Assembly (NCBI GenBank): GCA_017436225.1
Contig: JAFSDM010000001.1
Location: forward strand, 23,778-87,777
DNA length: 64,000 nucleotides
Origin: Clostridia bacterium
Lineage (GTDB): Bacteria; Bacillota; Clostridia; Oscillospirales; Acutalibacteraceae
Direction of reading: 5' to 3'
Shown: piece by piece, positions 8,535 to 17,249 of the stretch
Layout of the letters: every line of letters begins with the position of its first letter
Position numbering within the stretch: the stretch's first letter is position 1
Translations under genes and position numbers: made by a program
Notes under the pieces: generated by a model
What the model was told of the DNA's origin: nothing
Database searches by the model: none
What the model saw: the letters and a program-made list of their open reading frames with translations, nothing else

Positions 8535-8555
8535 AAGATAAGGAGGTGTTACATA

Positions 8556-8978
8556 ATGAAAAGAATCGTATGCATCATCTTACCCATTATTCTTATATTT
8601 TTATGCTGCTCATGTGGTCTTTTCGGAAACCAAGAATATGTCTGTAAAGTTGAAGATGTAGCATCTGTACAAATAGTTAGATTGGATAAGTATGTCCAAG
8701 GGGAATACCGATACGAATACACCATGCTTTCTCAAATTGATGATTTTGATGATTTCGTTGTTCGGCTTAACGCCGTAAAACACTCTGTAAACTGGGGCGA
8801 CCCGCAGCAAATGGACGAGAGTTATGTTGTTGTAAGAATTGAATACCTAAACGGTGATTTTGATTTAATACACCCTGACGCACAGTGTTTTAATAAGAAC
8901 GGTACAAACAACTATGGTTATTTCTTCTTTGATGACGAACAGTTTGAAACGCTGATTTCTGATTATATGCCAGAATAA
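8556..8978 (+). CDS. Small lipoprotein of unknown function
   Basis: 140 residues. A lysine start, hydrophobic stretch (VCIILPIILIFLCC) and Cys followed by GLFG form a lipoprotein signal peptide, so it should be anchored outside the membrane. The mature part (VEDVASVQIVRLDKY, YVVVRIEYLNGDFDLI) looks like a small beta-rich domain and is not recognised. It has its own promoter and a perfect AGGAGG site. It is the second single-gene unit of the 7715-9388 pocket and is followed by a partial third copy of the structured element. Confidence 0.82.
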   Translation: MKRIVCIILPIILIFLCCSCGLFGNQEYVCKVEDVASVQIVRLDKYVQGEYRYEYTMLSQIDDFDDFVVRLNAVKHSVNWGDPQQMDESYVVVRIEYLNGDFDLIHPDAQCFNKNGTNNYGYFFFDDEQFETLISDYMPE

Positions 8979-8987
8979 AACATAATC

Positions 8988-9035
8988 CCCCTCTTTTGCT
9001 GATAGCACCGCAGGCTGCAATTAGTTTTGAGTTAG
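8988..9035 (+). repeat. Structured intergenic element, copy C (partial)
   Basis: Begins CCCTCTTTTGCTGATAGCA, identical to the start of copy B, then CCGCAGGCTGCAATTA, after which similarity ends. The downstream hairpins of A and B are missing. Confidence 0.65.
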
Positions 9036-9115
9036 GTTAAGGGTTTTAGGTTCTCCTAAAAAGCGGAAAATGTGATATATATTTTCCCTGCTTGTTACGG
9101 TATAAGACAAATATT

Positions 9116-9150
9116 AAACGGATGTGTAAAAATTTTGCACATCCGTTTTA
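9116..9150 (+). terminator. Terminator hairpin downstream of the lipoprotein unit
   Basis: AAACGGATGTG and CACATCCGTTT form an 11-bp stem, followed by TTAC. Confidence 0.7.
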
Positions 9151-9173
9151 CTATCTCAAAAAATAATTTGATT

Positions 9174-9378
9174 AGTGATATTGTGAGACAGGTCTCACAG
9201 TGATATTTTTGATAAATCAAAAGTTATATTAAAACCTTGCGGTTTTAGTGATATTTTATTCGCTCCTAAACTCGCAAAGCGAATATCACTCGGCGTAAGC
9301 CGAATAACACTGCGCCGCAATATAACTCGCCGTAGGCGAATAAAACTGGCGTTGTATCCTTAACAGTACAACGCCTAG
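9174..9378. repeat. String of short hairpins with GTGATATT-like spacers
   Basis: About eight consecutive small palindromes of different sequence, e.g. TGTGAGACAGGTCTCACA (9182-9199), AAAACCTTGCGGTTTT, CGGCGTAAGCCG (9291-9302), TCGCCGTAGGCGA, and GGCGTTGT/ACAACGCC (9348-9375). They are separated by a repeated spacer of the type AGTGATATT or AATANNACT. No gene is present. Confidence 0.75.
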
Positions 9379-9388
9379 TGGAAGTCTT

Positions 9389-9829
9389 TTACCTTTTAGC
9401 TTTGAAAAAGTCCTGTAAAATTTGGACCGCTTCTTTTTCCTTTATTCCGCCGTATACGGTGGGTTTATTAGGGAAATTAAAGGAATAAAGGTTTGTTACC
9501 GAGCCTAAAGCTCCCTTTACGGGGTCGGCGGCACCGAAAATTATTTCTTTAACCCTTGCGTTTATTGCCGCCCCCGAACACATAGCGCAGGGCTCAAGGG
9601 TTACGTAAAGCTCGGCGCCCGTTAGTCTAAAATCACCTACAACCTCTGCCGCTTTTTTCATTGCAAGAATTTCAGCGTGGGCAGTGGGATCTTTTAGACT
9701 CTCACACAAATTATGCGCCGATGCAATTATTTTTCCGTTAAGAACAACAACCGCGCCTATGGGCACCTCACCCATAAGCGCGGCTTTTTTTGCCTGTTCA
9801 AGGGCGAATTCCATATACTTTGCATTCAT
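9389..9829 (-). CDS. tadA: tRNA(adenine-34) deaminase
   Basis: 146 residues. Converts the wobble adenosine of tRNA-Arg(ACG) to inosine. The zinc deaminase motifs are HAEILAMKKAA (His, catalytic Glu) and PCAMCSGA (two Cys). MGEVPIGAVVV and the C-terminal NPxV-like region are typical of TadA. ATG at 9829 has GAGGGTGA upstream; a longer in-frame extension to 9922 overlaps the preceding gene and lacks a sensible N-terminus. It lies 11 bp after the CPBP gene, so the two are probably co-transcribed. Confidence 0.93.
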   Translation of the reverse strand: MNAKYMEFALEQAKKAALMGEVPIGAVVVLNGKIIASAHNLCESLKDPTAHAEILAMKKAAEVVGDFRLTGAELYVTLEPCAMCSGAAINARVKEIIFGAADPVKGALGSVTNLYSFNFPNKPTVYGGIKEKEAVQILQDFFKAKR

Positions 9830-9840
9830 ATTTTTCACCC

Positions 9841-11082
9841 TCAAGCTGAAAATTGAATAAGTCCTATTTCTATGCAGGTTATTACGTAAAAAATTATTGT
9901 GGCAACGCTGGAAGAAAACCAACCGAATTTTTTAAGCGAACCTGAAATGTGGGTGGTTTTTTCAAACGAAAATAGTTTTTTATTTCTTATGCTTAAAATA
10001 TAGTAACCAAAAAATCCAATTACAATGAAGCTTGCCAAGAGAAATAGATATAAAACACCCAACATATCTTCACCCAAAACGGGATTTAGGTAATCTAAGC
10101 ATAGCGAAACAAAATTGTTTAAAAAGTGAATTATAACGCCCGTCCAAAATGAGTTGGTTTCTATAACCATTGTACCGATTACAAGACCAACTAAAAATGC
10201 AAATGGAATTTGAACCAAATTTCCGTGGATAAATGCGAATAAAAGGCTTGATACAAAGATTGCAAAGGGCTTTGAAAACTTTAAAAGACTGCCCATTATT
10301 ACGCCACGGAATAAAAATTCTTCTATTAAAGCGGGGGCAACCGCAACCGAAAGTGTGCTGATAATAAAGCCCAAAGCTCCGTTTGGCTTACCAAACTCCG
10401 GCTCTGTAAAGGGTAAAATGTTTTGAAATCTTGCCTGAAACAGAGCCACTACTATATTGGCAACATAGCAAAAGCCAACACCAACCATAATAGCGGGCAA
10501 GAGAGTTTTCTTTTTTGGCGGAGCAAAAGAAACAAGATTATCCAGCCTTGTTCCCTGAAGCTTTAAAATAAAAAGTCCCGCAATGCCAAAACCTAAAACT
10601 GAAAGAACTATATTAAGCTCTAAATTACCTGCATCACTGTTTACAAAATTATATACCTCTTTGTTTAAGCATAAAAACCCCAAAACAGAGGAAAAGGCAT
10701 ACAAAATAACGTAAAACAAAAGCAAACCTAAACCAATATGGTTGGCGGTTTTTTTTACCGCCTTTTTTTCATAGTAAAGCTTCAGGTCATCACTGTTTTC
10801 ATAATACGGTTGATAAGTTTGTTGATAACTGTAATAATTAGGTTGAAAAGGTTGATTAAATCCGCCATTTTGCGCGGAATTAAAGGAATTTTGCTCGGTT
10901 GAAAAGGTTGGTTGGTTTTCAACATTTTCAAACCGAGTATTTTGATTTTCTTCTGTTTGTTTTTCTTCTGTAAGGTCGATTTCAACATCACCAAACTGCA
11001 CAGAATTGAAAGAATATTCAGGCGAATTATCTTCGCCTACATTATTTTCATTTTCTTTATCTAAATAAAAATCGTCGTTCAA
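9841..11082 (-). CDS. CPBP-family intramembrane metalloprotease-like protein
   Basis: 413 residues. The first ~110 residues are polar, rich in Asn, Gln, Tyr and acidic residues, and probably disordered. Eight or so membrane helices follow. CPBP/Abi motifs are visible: EEFLFRGVIMG (EExxxR), HGNLVQIPFAFLVG, and a C-terminal HFLNNF with His and Asn. The family includes prenyl-endopeptidase-like enzymes (Rce1-like) and bacteriocin self-immunity proteins; the substrate here is unknown. It sits between gyrA and tadA in the same orientation. Confidence 0.85.
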   Translation of the reverse strand: MNDDFYLDKENENNVGEDNSPEYSFNSVQFGDVEIDLTEEKQTEENQNTRFENVENQPTFSTEQNSFNSAQNGGFNQPFQPNYYSYQQTYQPYYENSDDLKLYYEKKAVKKTANHIGLGLLLFYVILYAFSSVLGFLCLNKEVYNFVNSDAGNLELNIVLSVLGFGIAGLFILKLQGTRLDNLVSFAPPKKKTLLPAIMVGVGFCYVANIVVALFQARFQNILPFTEPEFGKPNGALGFIISTLSVAVAPALIEEFLFRGVIMGSLLKFSKPFAIFVSSLLFAFIHGNLVQIPFAFLVGLVIGTMVIETNSFWTGVIIHFLNNFVSLCLDYLNPVLGEDMLGVLYLFLLASFIVIGFFGYYILSIRNKKLFSFEKTTHISGSLKKFGWFSSSVATIIFYVITCIEIGLIQFSA

Positions 11083-11106
11083 AATAATCCGCCTTTCTTA
11101 TTATTT

Positions 11107-13686
11107 TTATTCCTCTGCTTCATCCTCTATCGGTTCATCTGCCGTCTGCTCTGCCGCAAGCTCGGCTTCATCTAAGCCTTCCTCGGCATCGGCATCGGGC
11201 TCATCGGGATGGTCGGTAATCTCATTTTCATCGTGCGGGGTTGCAACAACGGTTAAGAGCTTCACGCCCTCATCAATGCGCATAACCTTAACGCCCTTAC
11301 CGGGTCGGCGGTAAACGTTAAGCTCGCCCAAGTGAATACGAATTATAATACCGCTGGATGAAATCATAATTAAATCATCATCCTCATCGGGTGAAATAAC
11401 TGCCGCAACCTTGCCGTACTTGGCGGTTTTGTAGTTAATTAAGCCCTTGCCGCCACGGGACTGTACGCGGTAATCGGAAAGCTCGCTAATTCTACCAAAG
11501 CCTGTTTCGGTAACGGTAAGAACTCTGTCGCCATCCTTGGCAACAATCATACCTATAACCTCATCATCCTCGGTGAGTTTAATGGCTCGAACACCACGGG
11601 CAGTTCTACCCATTGCGCGAACGCCGTTTTCATTAAATCTAATAGCTTTACCGTTTTTGGTTGCTACCATTAAATCTGACTTGCCATCGGTAAGCTTAAC
11701 AAAGCAAAGCTCATCATCCTCATCAATCGAGAGGGCAATAAGTCCGTTTTTGCGGATATTTTTGAAAAGCTCTAAAGCGGTACGCTTAATAATAGCCTTT
11801 TTGGTACCCATACAAACAAACATACCATCTTCAATTTGCGGTACGGGCAAAATGGTCATTATTTTTTCATCGGGCTGTAACGGTAAAAGATTTACAATGT
11901 TCATACCCTTTGAGGTACGGCTGCCTTCGGGGATTTCGTATGCCTTCATACGGTAAACCTTACCAAGGTTACTAAACATCATAATCCAATCGTGTGAAAG
12001 ACAGGTGAACATACTTTCAACCACGTCATCCTCACGAGTGGTCATACCCTTAATACCCCTGCCGCCACGGTTTTGTGCCTCATACTCATCACAAGCCATA
12101 CGCTTAATATAGCCGTTGTTGGTTTTAGTGAGCACACACTGCTCTTTGGGAATAAGGTCTTCAATATCAACCTCGCCTGCAACGTCGGAAATTTCGATGC
12201 GGCGGTCATCAGAGAATTTATCTCTTAAATTAAGAGCATCGTTTTTAACGATTTCAAGAATTCTGGCACGGGAGCCTAAAATTTCCTCGCACTCTCTTAT
12301 GAAGTCGTGCTTTTCTTTAAGCTCATCAAGAATTTTTTGCTTTTCCATACCTGCAAGACGGCCAAGCTGCATTTGAACAATAGCAGTTGCCTGAATATCA
12401 TCAAAATTAAAGCGCTCCATTAAAGCTTCTTTACTTTCGGGTATGGTTTTGCTGTTACGGATAATGGAAATAACCTCATCAATAAAATCTAAAGCAACCT
12501 TAAGCGCCTCTAAAATATGGGCACGCTCTTCGGCTTTTTTCTTATCAAACGCGGTACGACGGTAGATAATATCATACTGGAAGTCGATAGCGTTTTGAAG
12601 CATCTCTTTAAGGGTTAAAATTTGGGGCTTGCCGTTTACAATGGCAAGTAAAATTGCGCCGAAGGTGGTTTGAAGCGCGGTGTAGGAATAAAGCTTATTT
12701 AAAACAACCTGCGGACTTGCATCCTTTTTAACGTCTACAATAATTCTGATACCGCCATCACGCTTTGAGGAATAGTCAACAACATCATCAATGCCTTCAA
12801 TCTTCTTTTCGGTAGCAAGGTCATAAATATGCTTAACTAAATCCTTTTTGCGAACCTTATAAGGAATTTCGGTAATAACAATTCTAAATTTACCATTATT
12901 GGTTTCTTCAATTTCGGCTTTACCACGAACGATAATTTTACCTCTGCCTGTAGCATATGCGGCACGAATACCGCTTCGACCCATTATAATACCGCCTGTT
13001 GGGAAGTCAGGGCCTTTAATATGCTCACAAATTTCGGGTAAATCGGCATCGGGATTATCAATAAGGCAACACATACCGTCAATAACCTCGCCGAGATTAT
13101 GAGGCGGAATTTCGGTAGCCATACCAACCGCAATACCTGTGGAACCGTTTACCAAAAGCTGTGGAAAACGAACGGGTAAAACCTCGGGCTCTTTTAAACG
13201 GTCATCATAGTTTGGCATAAAATCAACGGTATCTTTATCAATATCATCAAGCATATTGAGTGAAAGGCGATTCATTTTAGCCTCGGTATAACGGTAGGCA
13301 GCGGCGGTGTAACCATCGATATTACCGAAGTTACCCTGACCGTCAATAAGCGGATAGCGGAGAGAAAAATCCTGCGCCATACGAACCATTGCATCATAAA
13401 CCGAAGCATCACCGTGCGGATGATAACGACCGAGCACCGCACCAACGGTATCGGCGCATTTACGGTGCTTTTTATCGGGGGTAAGACCGTTTTCATACAT
13501 TGTGTAAAGAATTCTTCTGTGAACGGGCTTTAAGCCGTCACGTACATCGGGAAGAGCACGGCCAACCAAAACCGACATAGAATACTGAAGCATACTGCTT
13601 CTTACTTCATCTACAATTTCAACAGGAAGTATTTTAGTTTGTTCGTCCTCGGGCCAAACTACTACTTCTTTTTCTTTTTTAGCCAT
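11107..13686 (-). CDS. gyrA: DNA gyrase subunit A
   Basis: 859 residues. Forms the breakage-reunion half of gyrase with GyrB. The catalytic Tyr lies in AAYRYTEAKM, the GyrA-box in QNRGGRGIKGM, and the C-terminal beta-pinwheel repeats extend to an acidic tail (about the last 50 residues, rich in Asp/Glu). The quinolone-region reads HPHGDASVYDAM, placing Ala where E. coli has Ser83. It follows gyrB after 13 bp. Confidence 0.98.
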   Translation of the reverse strand: MAKKEKEVVVWPEDEQTKILPVEIVDEVRSSMLQYSMSVLVGRALPDVRDGLKPVHRRILYTMYENGLTPDKKHRKCADTVGAVLGRYHPHGDASVYDAMVRMAQDFSLRYPLIDGQGNFGNIDGYTAAAYRYTEAKMNRLSLNMLDDIDKDTVDFMPNYDDRLKEPEVLPVRFPQLLVNGSTGIAVGMATEIPPHNLGEVIDGMCCLIDNPDADLPEICEHIKGPDFPTGGIIMGRSGIRAAYATGRGKIIVRGKAEIEETNNGKFRIVITEIPYKVRKKDLVKHIYDLATEKKIEGIDDVVDYSSKRDGGIRIIVDVKKDASPQVVLNKLYSYTALQTTFGAILLAIVNGKPQILTLKEMLQNAIDFQYDIIYRRTAFDKKKAEERAHILEALKVALDFIDEVISIIRNSKTIPESKEALMERFNFDDIQATAIVQMQLGRLAGMEKQKILDELKEKHDFIRECEEILGSRARILEIVKNDALNLRDKFSDDRRIEISDVAGEVDIEDLIPKEQCVLTKTNNGYIKRMACDEYEAQNRGGRGIKGMTTREDDVVESMFTCLSHDWIMMFSNLGKVYRMKAYEIPEGSRTSKGMNIVNLLPLQPDEKIMTILPVPQIEDGMFVCMGTKKAIIKRTALELFKNIRKNGLIALSIDEDDELCFVKLTDGKSDLMVATKNGKAIRFNENGVRAMGRTARGVRAIKLTEDDEVIGMIVAKDGDRVLTVTETGFGRISELSDYRVQSRGGKGLINYKTAKYGKVAAVISPDEDDDLIMISSSGIIIRIHLGELNVYRRPGKGVKVMRIDEGVKLLTVVATPHDENEITDHPDEPDADAEEGLDEAELAAEQTADEPIEDEAEE

Positions 13687-13699
13687 TTATCATCCCTCC

Positions 13700-15640
13700 T
13701 TAAATATCCAAATCTGTTGCAAATATTGCATTTTCTTCAATGAATTGGCGGCGAGGCTCAACCTCTTCACCCATAAGCATTGAGAAGGTGGCATCTGCTA
13801 AAATGGCATCCTGCATAGTTACCCTTAAAAGAGTACGATGCTCGGGGTCAAGTGTAGTTTCCCAAAGCTGATCGGGATTCATTTCACCAAGACCTTTGTA
13901 GCGCTGAACATCTACATTACCGCCAAGCTCTTCAATACATTTATCTTTTTCTTCCTCGGTGAACAAATCAAAATGCTGTTTACCCTTTGAAACACGGTAA
14001 AGGGGAGATTGCGCCAAGTAAATATGACCTGTTTCAATAAGCTGGGGCATATAGCGGAAGAAGAAGGTTAAAAGAAGTGTGCGAATGTGAGAACCGTCGA
14101 CGTCGGCATCGGCCATAATAACGATTTTATCATAACGAAGCTTTGAAATATCAAAGGTTTCGCCAATACCTGTGCCAAGTGCTATAATAACGGGGGTTAA
14201 TTTTTCGTTGCTGTAAACACGGTCGGCTCTTGCCTTTTCAACATTAAGCATTTTACCCCAAAGAGGTAATATTGCCTGATAGGTGGAATTTCTGCCCTCA
14301 ACAGCAGAACCGCCTGCAGAATCTCCCTCAACAATGAAAATTTCGGTTTTTGATGGGTCATCTGAAATACAGTCGGTAAGCTTTTCGGGCATTCTTGTTC
14401 TGCCGCCAAGTGTAGACTTGCTTCGGGTTGCCTGCAAAGCCTTTTGAGCAGCCTCGCGGGCATTTGAGGAAGCAATGGATTTATCCATAATAATTTTAGC
14501 CTGAGCCGGATTTTCTTCCAGATACTGACCTAATTTTTCCTTAACAATGGCGCGAACAAGCTTACCAATATCGGTATTACCAAGCTTTGCCTTTGTTTGG
14601 CTTTCAAACTGAGCATCTACAAGCTTTACACTTACAACTGCGGTGATACCCTCACAAATATCAACGGTTGAAGGCTTGGAGTCACTTTCCTTAAGATGCT
14701 TAAATCTTAAACCGTAGTCATTAATGGTAGAGGTAAGTGATGTTTTAAAGCCTGTTTCGTGAGTACCGCCGTCAACGGTGTGAATGGTATTTGCAAAGCT
14801 TATAATATTACTGCTGTAGCTGGTGCTCCAAATAAGAGCAATTTCTACCGAAGAATCTTCTTTTGTACCGGAAAGATAGATAATATCATCAATAAGTCTT
14901 TCCTTACCTGTTTTTTCTAAAAGATATTCAACGTAGTTTTTAATACCGCCCTCAAAATACAAATCATCGCTTCTGTTTGTGCCGTCGGTTCTTTTATCGG
15001 ATAAAACTACGCGGATACCTGCATTAAGAAAGGCCTGTTCACGGAGTCTTTGAAGTAAAATATCGTAATCATAAAGTGTGGTATCGGTAAAAATTGTGGG
15101 GTCGGGCTTAAAGGTAACCTTTGTACCTGTTTCGGTAGTATCGCCGATAATTTGTAAATCATTTACAATGTTACCCTTTTCAAAGCGTTGCTTATAAATA
15201 TGAGTACCGTCTTTAACCTCTACCTCGAGCCAGCTTGAAAGCGCATTAACAACAGATGCGCCAACGCCGTGCAAACCGCCTGAAACCTTATAACCGCTTC
15301 CGCCGAATTTACCGCCGGCGTGAAGAATTGTAAATACAACGGTAACAGAGGGAAGACCTGTTTTTGCATTTATACCAACAGGAATACCACGGCCGTTATC
15401 CACAACCTGAATAACACCGTCATCTAAAATATCTACCGTGATTTTATCACAATAGCCTGCCAAGGCTTCATCAATAGAGTTATCTACAATCTCGTAAACA
15501 AGATGATGAAGACCCCTTTCACCTGTGGAGCCGATATACATACCTGGGCGTTTTCTTACCGCATCAAGACCTTCTAACACCTGTATGGAATTTTCATCAT
15601 AATTTTCTGTTACAGGGGTATTGATATCATTTGTACTCAT
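13700..15640 (-). CDS. gyrB: DNA gyrase subunit B
   Basis: 646 residues. ATPase half of gyrase. GHKL ATP-site motifs include EIVDNSIDEALAGYCD and DNGRGIPV; the TOPRIM domain carries EGDSAGGSA and MADADVDGSHIRTLLL, and the C-terminus has RYKGLGEMNPDQLWETT. It sits in the classic recF-remB-gyrB-gyrA order. ATG at 15640 gives the MSTNDIN leader before the conserved YDENSIQVLEGLDAVRKRP. Confidence 0.98.
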   Translation of the reverse strand: MSTNDINTPVTENYDENSIQVLEGLDAVRKRPGMYIGSTGERGLHHLVYEIVDNSIDEALAGYCDKITVDILDDGVIQVVDNGRGIPVGINAKTGLPSVTVVFTILHAGGKFGGSGYKVSGGLHGVGASVVNALSSWLEVEVKDGTHIYKQRFEKGNIVNDLQIIGDTTETGTKVTFKPDPTIFTDTTLYDYDILLQRLREQAFLNAGIRVVLSDKRTDGTNRSDDLYFEGGIKNYVEYLLEKTGKERLIDDIIYLSGTKEDSSVEIALIWSTSYSSNIISFANTIHTVDGGTHETGFKTSLTSTINDYGLRFKHLKESDSKPSTVDICEGITAVVSVKLVDAQFESQTKAKLGNTDIGKLVRAIVKEKLGQYLEENPAQAKIIMDKSIASSNAREAAQKALQATRSKSTLGGRTRMPEKLTDCISDDPSKTEIFIVEGDSAGGSAVEGRNSTYQAILPLWGKMLNVEKARADRVYSNEKLTPVIIALGTGIGETFDISKLRYDKIVIMADADVDGSHIRTLLLTFFFRYMPQLIETGHIYLAQSPLYRVSKGKQHFDLFTEEEKDKCIEELGGNVDVQRYKGLGEMNPDQLWETTLDPEHRTLLRVTMQDAILADATFSMLMGEEVEPRRQFIEENAIFATDLDI

Positions 15641-15663
15641 AAATTTTCTCCGTTTCCCAAAAA

Positions 15664-15933
15664 TTATAAATATATATTCTTTGAAATATTACGCTTATTG
15701 AGTGTAGAGGAAGAAATTTGGGTTATATAAACCGTTTTTTCCTTTGATTTTTTCTTATTTACCACCACAAAGGATTTTGGTAAATCATAAGAAATTGTTA
15801 TAACCTCACCCGCTTTTTCTGCTTTTTTTAGATAATCGCGGGTGTTTTTTTGAACTGTTGAGGTATCCATATCAAAAATACCTATAATATCACGGGTTTT
15901 AATTACCTTGTCTCCGCCTAAATGAAGATACAT
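15664..15933 (-). CDS. remB: DUF370 / extracellular matrix regulator RemB
   Basis: 89 residues. MYLHLGGDKVIKTRDIIGIFD is the typical start of the RemB (YaaB) family, and the position between recF and gyrB matches B. subtilis. Relatives affect matrix gene expression; related RemA binds DNA directly. The C-terminal tail after residue 70 is variable. Only 15 bp separate it from recF. Confidence 0.9.
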   Translation of the reverse strand: MYLHLGGDKVIKTRDIIGIFDMDTSTVQKNTRDYLKKAEKAGEVITISYDLPKSFVVVNKKKSKEKTVYITQISSSTLNKRNISKNIYL

Positions 15934-15948
15934 ATTTTTTTCTGTAAC

Positions 15949-17040
15949 CTATTTAACCGTTATGTTACAGAAATTTCCCCCCTTCATCTCAAATACGGTG
16001 CCGTTTTTAAGACCCTTTATGTTTGACGGATCGCAACAGGTTATAAAAACCTGCCAATCCTTAATATGGTTTAAAATAAAGTTTTGCCTGTTTTGGTCAA
16101 GCTCACTCATAACATCATCTAACAAAGCTATTGGGTATTCACCCGTAATTTTTTTAAGCACCTTTGCTTCGGAAAGCTTTAAGGCAAGGCAAACACTCCG
16201 TTTTTGACCCTGAGAGCCGAAATTTTTAACCTTTGCGCCGTTTAAACACAAATCTAAATCATCTCTATGAGGTCCCACCGAAGTATTACCCGTTATGAAA
16301 TCTTCTTTTCTGGAAAGCTTTAAAATTTCAGCAATATTTTCTACCGGTAAATCCTTTGAAATGGGAGATGAATATTCAATATCTAAAATTTCCCTTTCTC
16401 CCGAAATTCCGCCGTAAATTTCGGGCAAAATTTCTTTTAAAATCTCTACATACCTATAACGGTATTTTAAAATGTCCTTAATATTTACGGCTAATGATGC
16501 TTCAAAATCATCTAAAAGAAATTCCATATCGCTATGAAATTTTAAATCTCTTAAAATTGTATTTCTTTGATTTACCGCCTTCATATAGCTTCTTAATTTT
16601 TCGTTATAAATTGGGTAAAGCTGACCTATTGCGGTATCTAAAAATCTTCTTCTGACGGCGGGACCGTCATTTACTAAATTAAGGTCGGTGGGGGAAAAAA
16701 CAATAGCATAAAAATTACCTGCAAGCTTTGAAGCCGAAGAAAGCATTTTACCGTTTAATTCGGCTTTGCGCTTATCTTCGATTATTATTTTGGCGTTTTT
16801 TTCTACCTCACCAAAAATAAAATCACAACTGTTTACTGCTTTTTGCTGACCAAAACCAATAAGCTCACTATCCTTAGCTCCCCTAAAGCTTTTTGCGCCG
16901 CAAAAAAGCCATATTGCTTCTAAAAGATTTGTTTTTCCATGAGCATTGTCACCATAAATAACATTCATATTTTCAGCAGGCGAAAATTCAAGCCCACTGA
17001 AATTTCTAAAACCCTTTGAAGAAAGATTTTTTATTATCAT
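15949..17040 (-). CDS. recF: DNA replication and repair protein RecF
   Basis: 363 residues. SMC-like ATPase that loads RecA with RecO and RecR. Walker A is YGDNAHGKTNLLEA (about 30-43), the ABC signature lies in GSQGQKRSVCLALKL (about 277-291), and Walker B is ALLDDVMSELD. The start overlaps the S4-domain gene by 4 bp, indicating translational coupling. Confidence 0.97.
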   Translation of the reverse strand: MIIKNLSSKGFRNFSGLEFSPAENMNVIYGDNAHGKTNLLEAIWLFCGAKSFRGAKDSELIGFGQQKAVNSCDFIFGEVEKNAKIIIEDKRKAELNGKMLSSASKLAGNFYAIVFSPTDLNLVNDGPAVRRRFLDTAIGQLYPIYNEKLRSYMKAVNQRNTILRDLKFHSDMEFLLDDFEASLAVNIKDILKYRYRYVEILKEILPEIYGGISGEREILDIEYSSPISKDLPVENIAEILKLSRKEDFITGNTSVGPHRDDLDLCLNGAKVKNFGSQGQKRSVCLALKLSEAKVLKKITGEYPIALLDDVMSELDQNRQNFILNHIKDWQVFITCCDPSNIKGLKNGTVFEMKGGNFCNITVK

Positions 17041-17249
17041 ACCGTAACCTTGTACTGTAAGCCTTCAAATTCTACCAAATCATCCTTATGAAGCTTTTTA
17101 CCACGCATAAAGCATACCTGACCGTTTACCTTAACCTCACCGCCGGTAATAACCATTTTAGCGTGACCTCCTGTAGCAACGGCAGATGCAAGCTTTAAAA
17201 AACTATCCAACTTAATAAAATCTGTTGTAATTTTAACTTCGTTTATCAT
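17037..17249 (-). CDS. yaaA: S4-domain RNA-binding protein YaaA/RlbA
   Basis: 70 residues. The whole protein is an S4 fold (KLDSFLKLASAVATGGHAK, then GEVKVNGQVCFMRGKKL). The position between dnaN and recF is characteristic. Overlaps both neighbours by 4 bp. It is thought to act in ribosome biogenesis; the role is not proven for most species. Confidence 0.92.
   Translation of the reverse strand: MINEVKITTDFIKLDSFLKLASAVATGGHAKMVITGGEVKVNGQVCFMRGKKLHKDDLVEFEGLQYKVTV

Noticed and set aside
8505-8555. TTG start at 8505 for the lipoprotein gene
   Set aside because: The codons coincide with the -35 and -10 boxes; ATG 8556 follows a perfect AGGAGG and begins the signal peptide.
9174-9378. CRISPR array
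   Set aside because: Stems, not repeats, recur; there is no constant 25-40-nt repeat with unique spacers and no cas gene.
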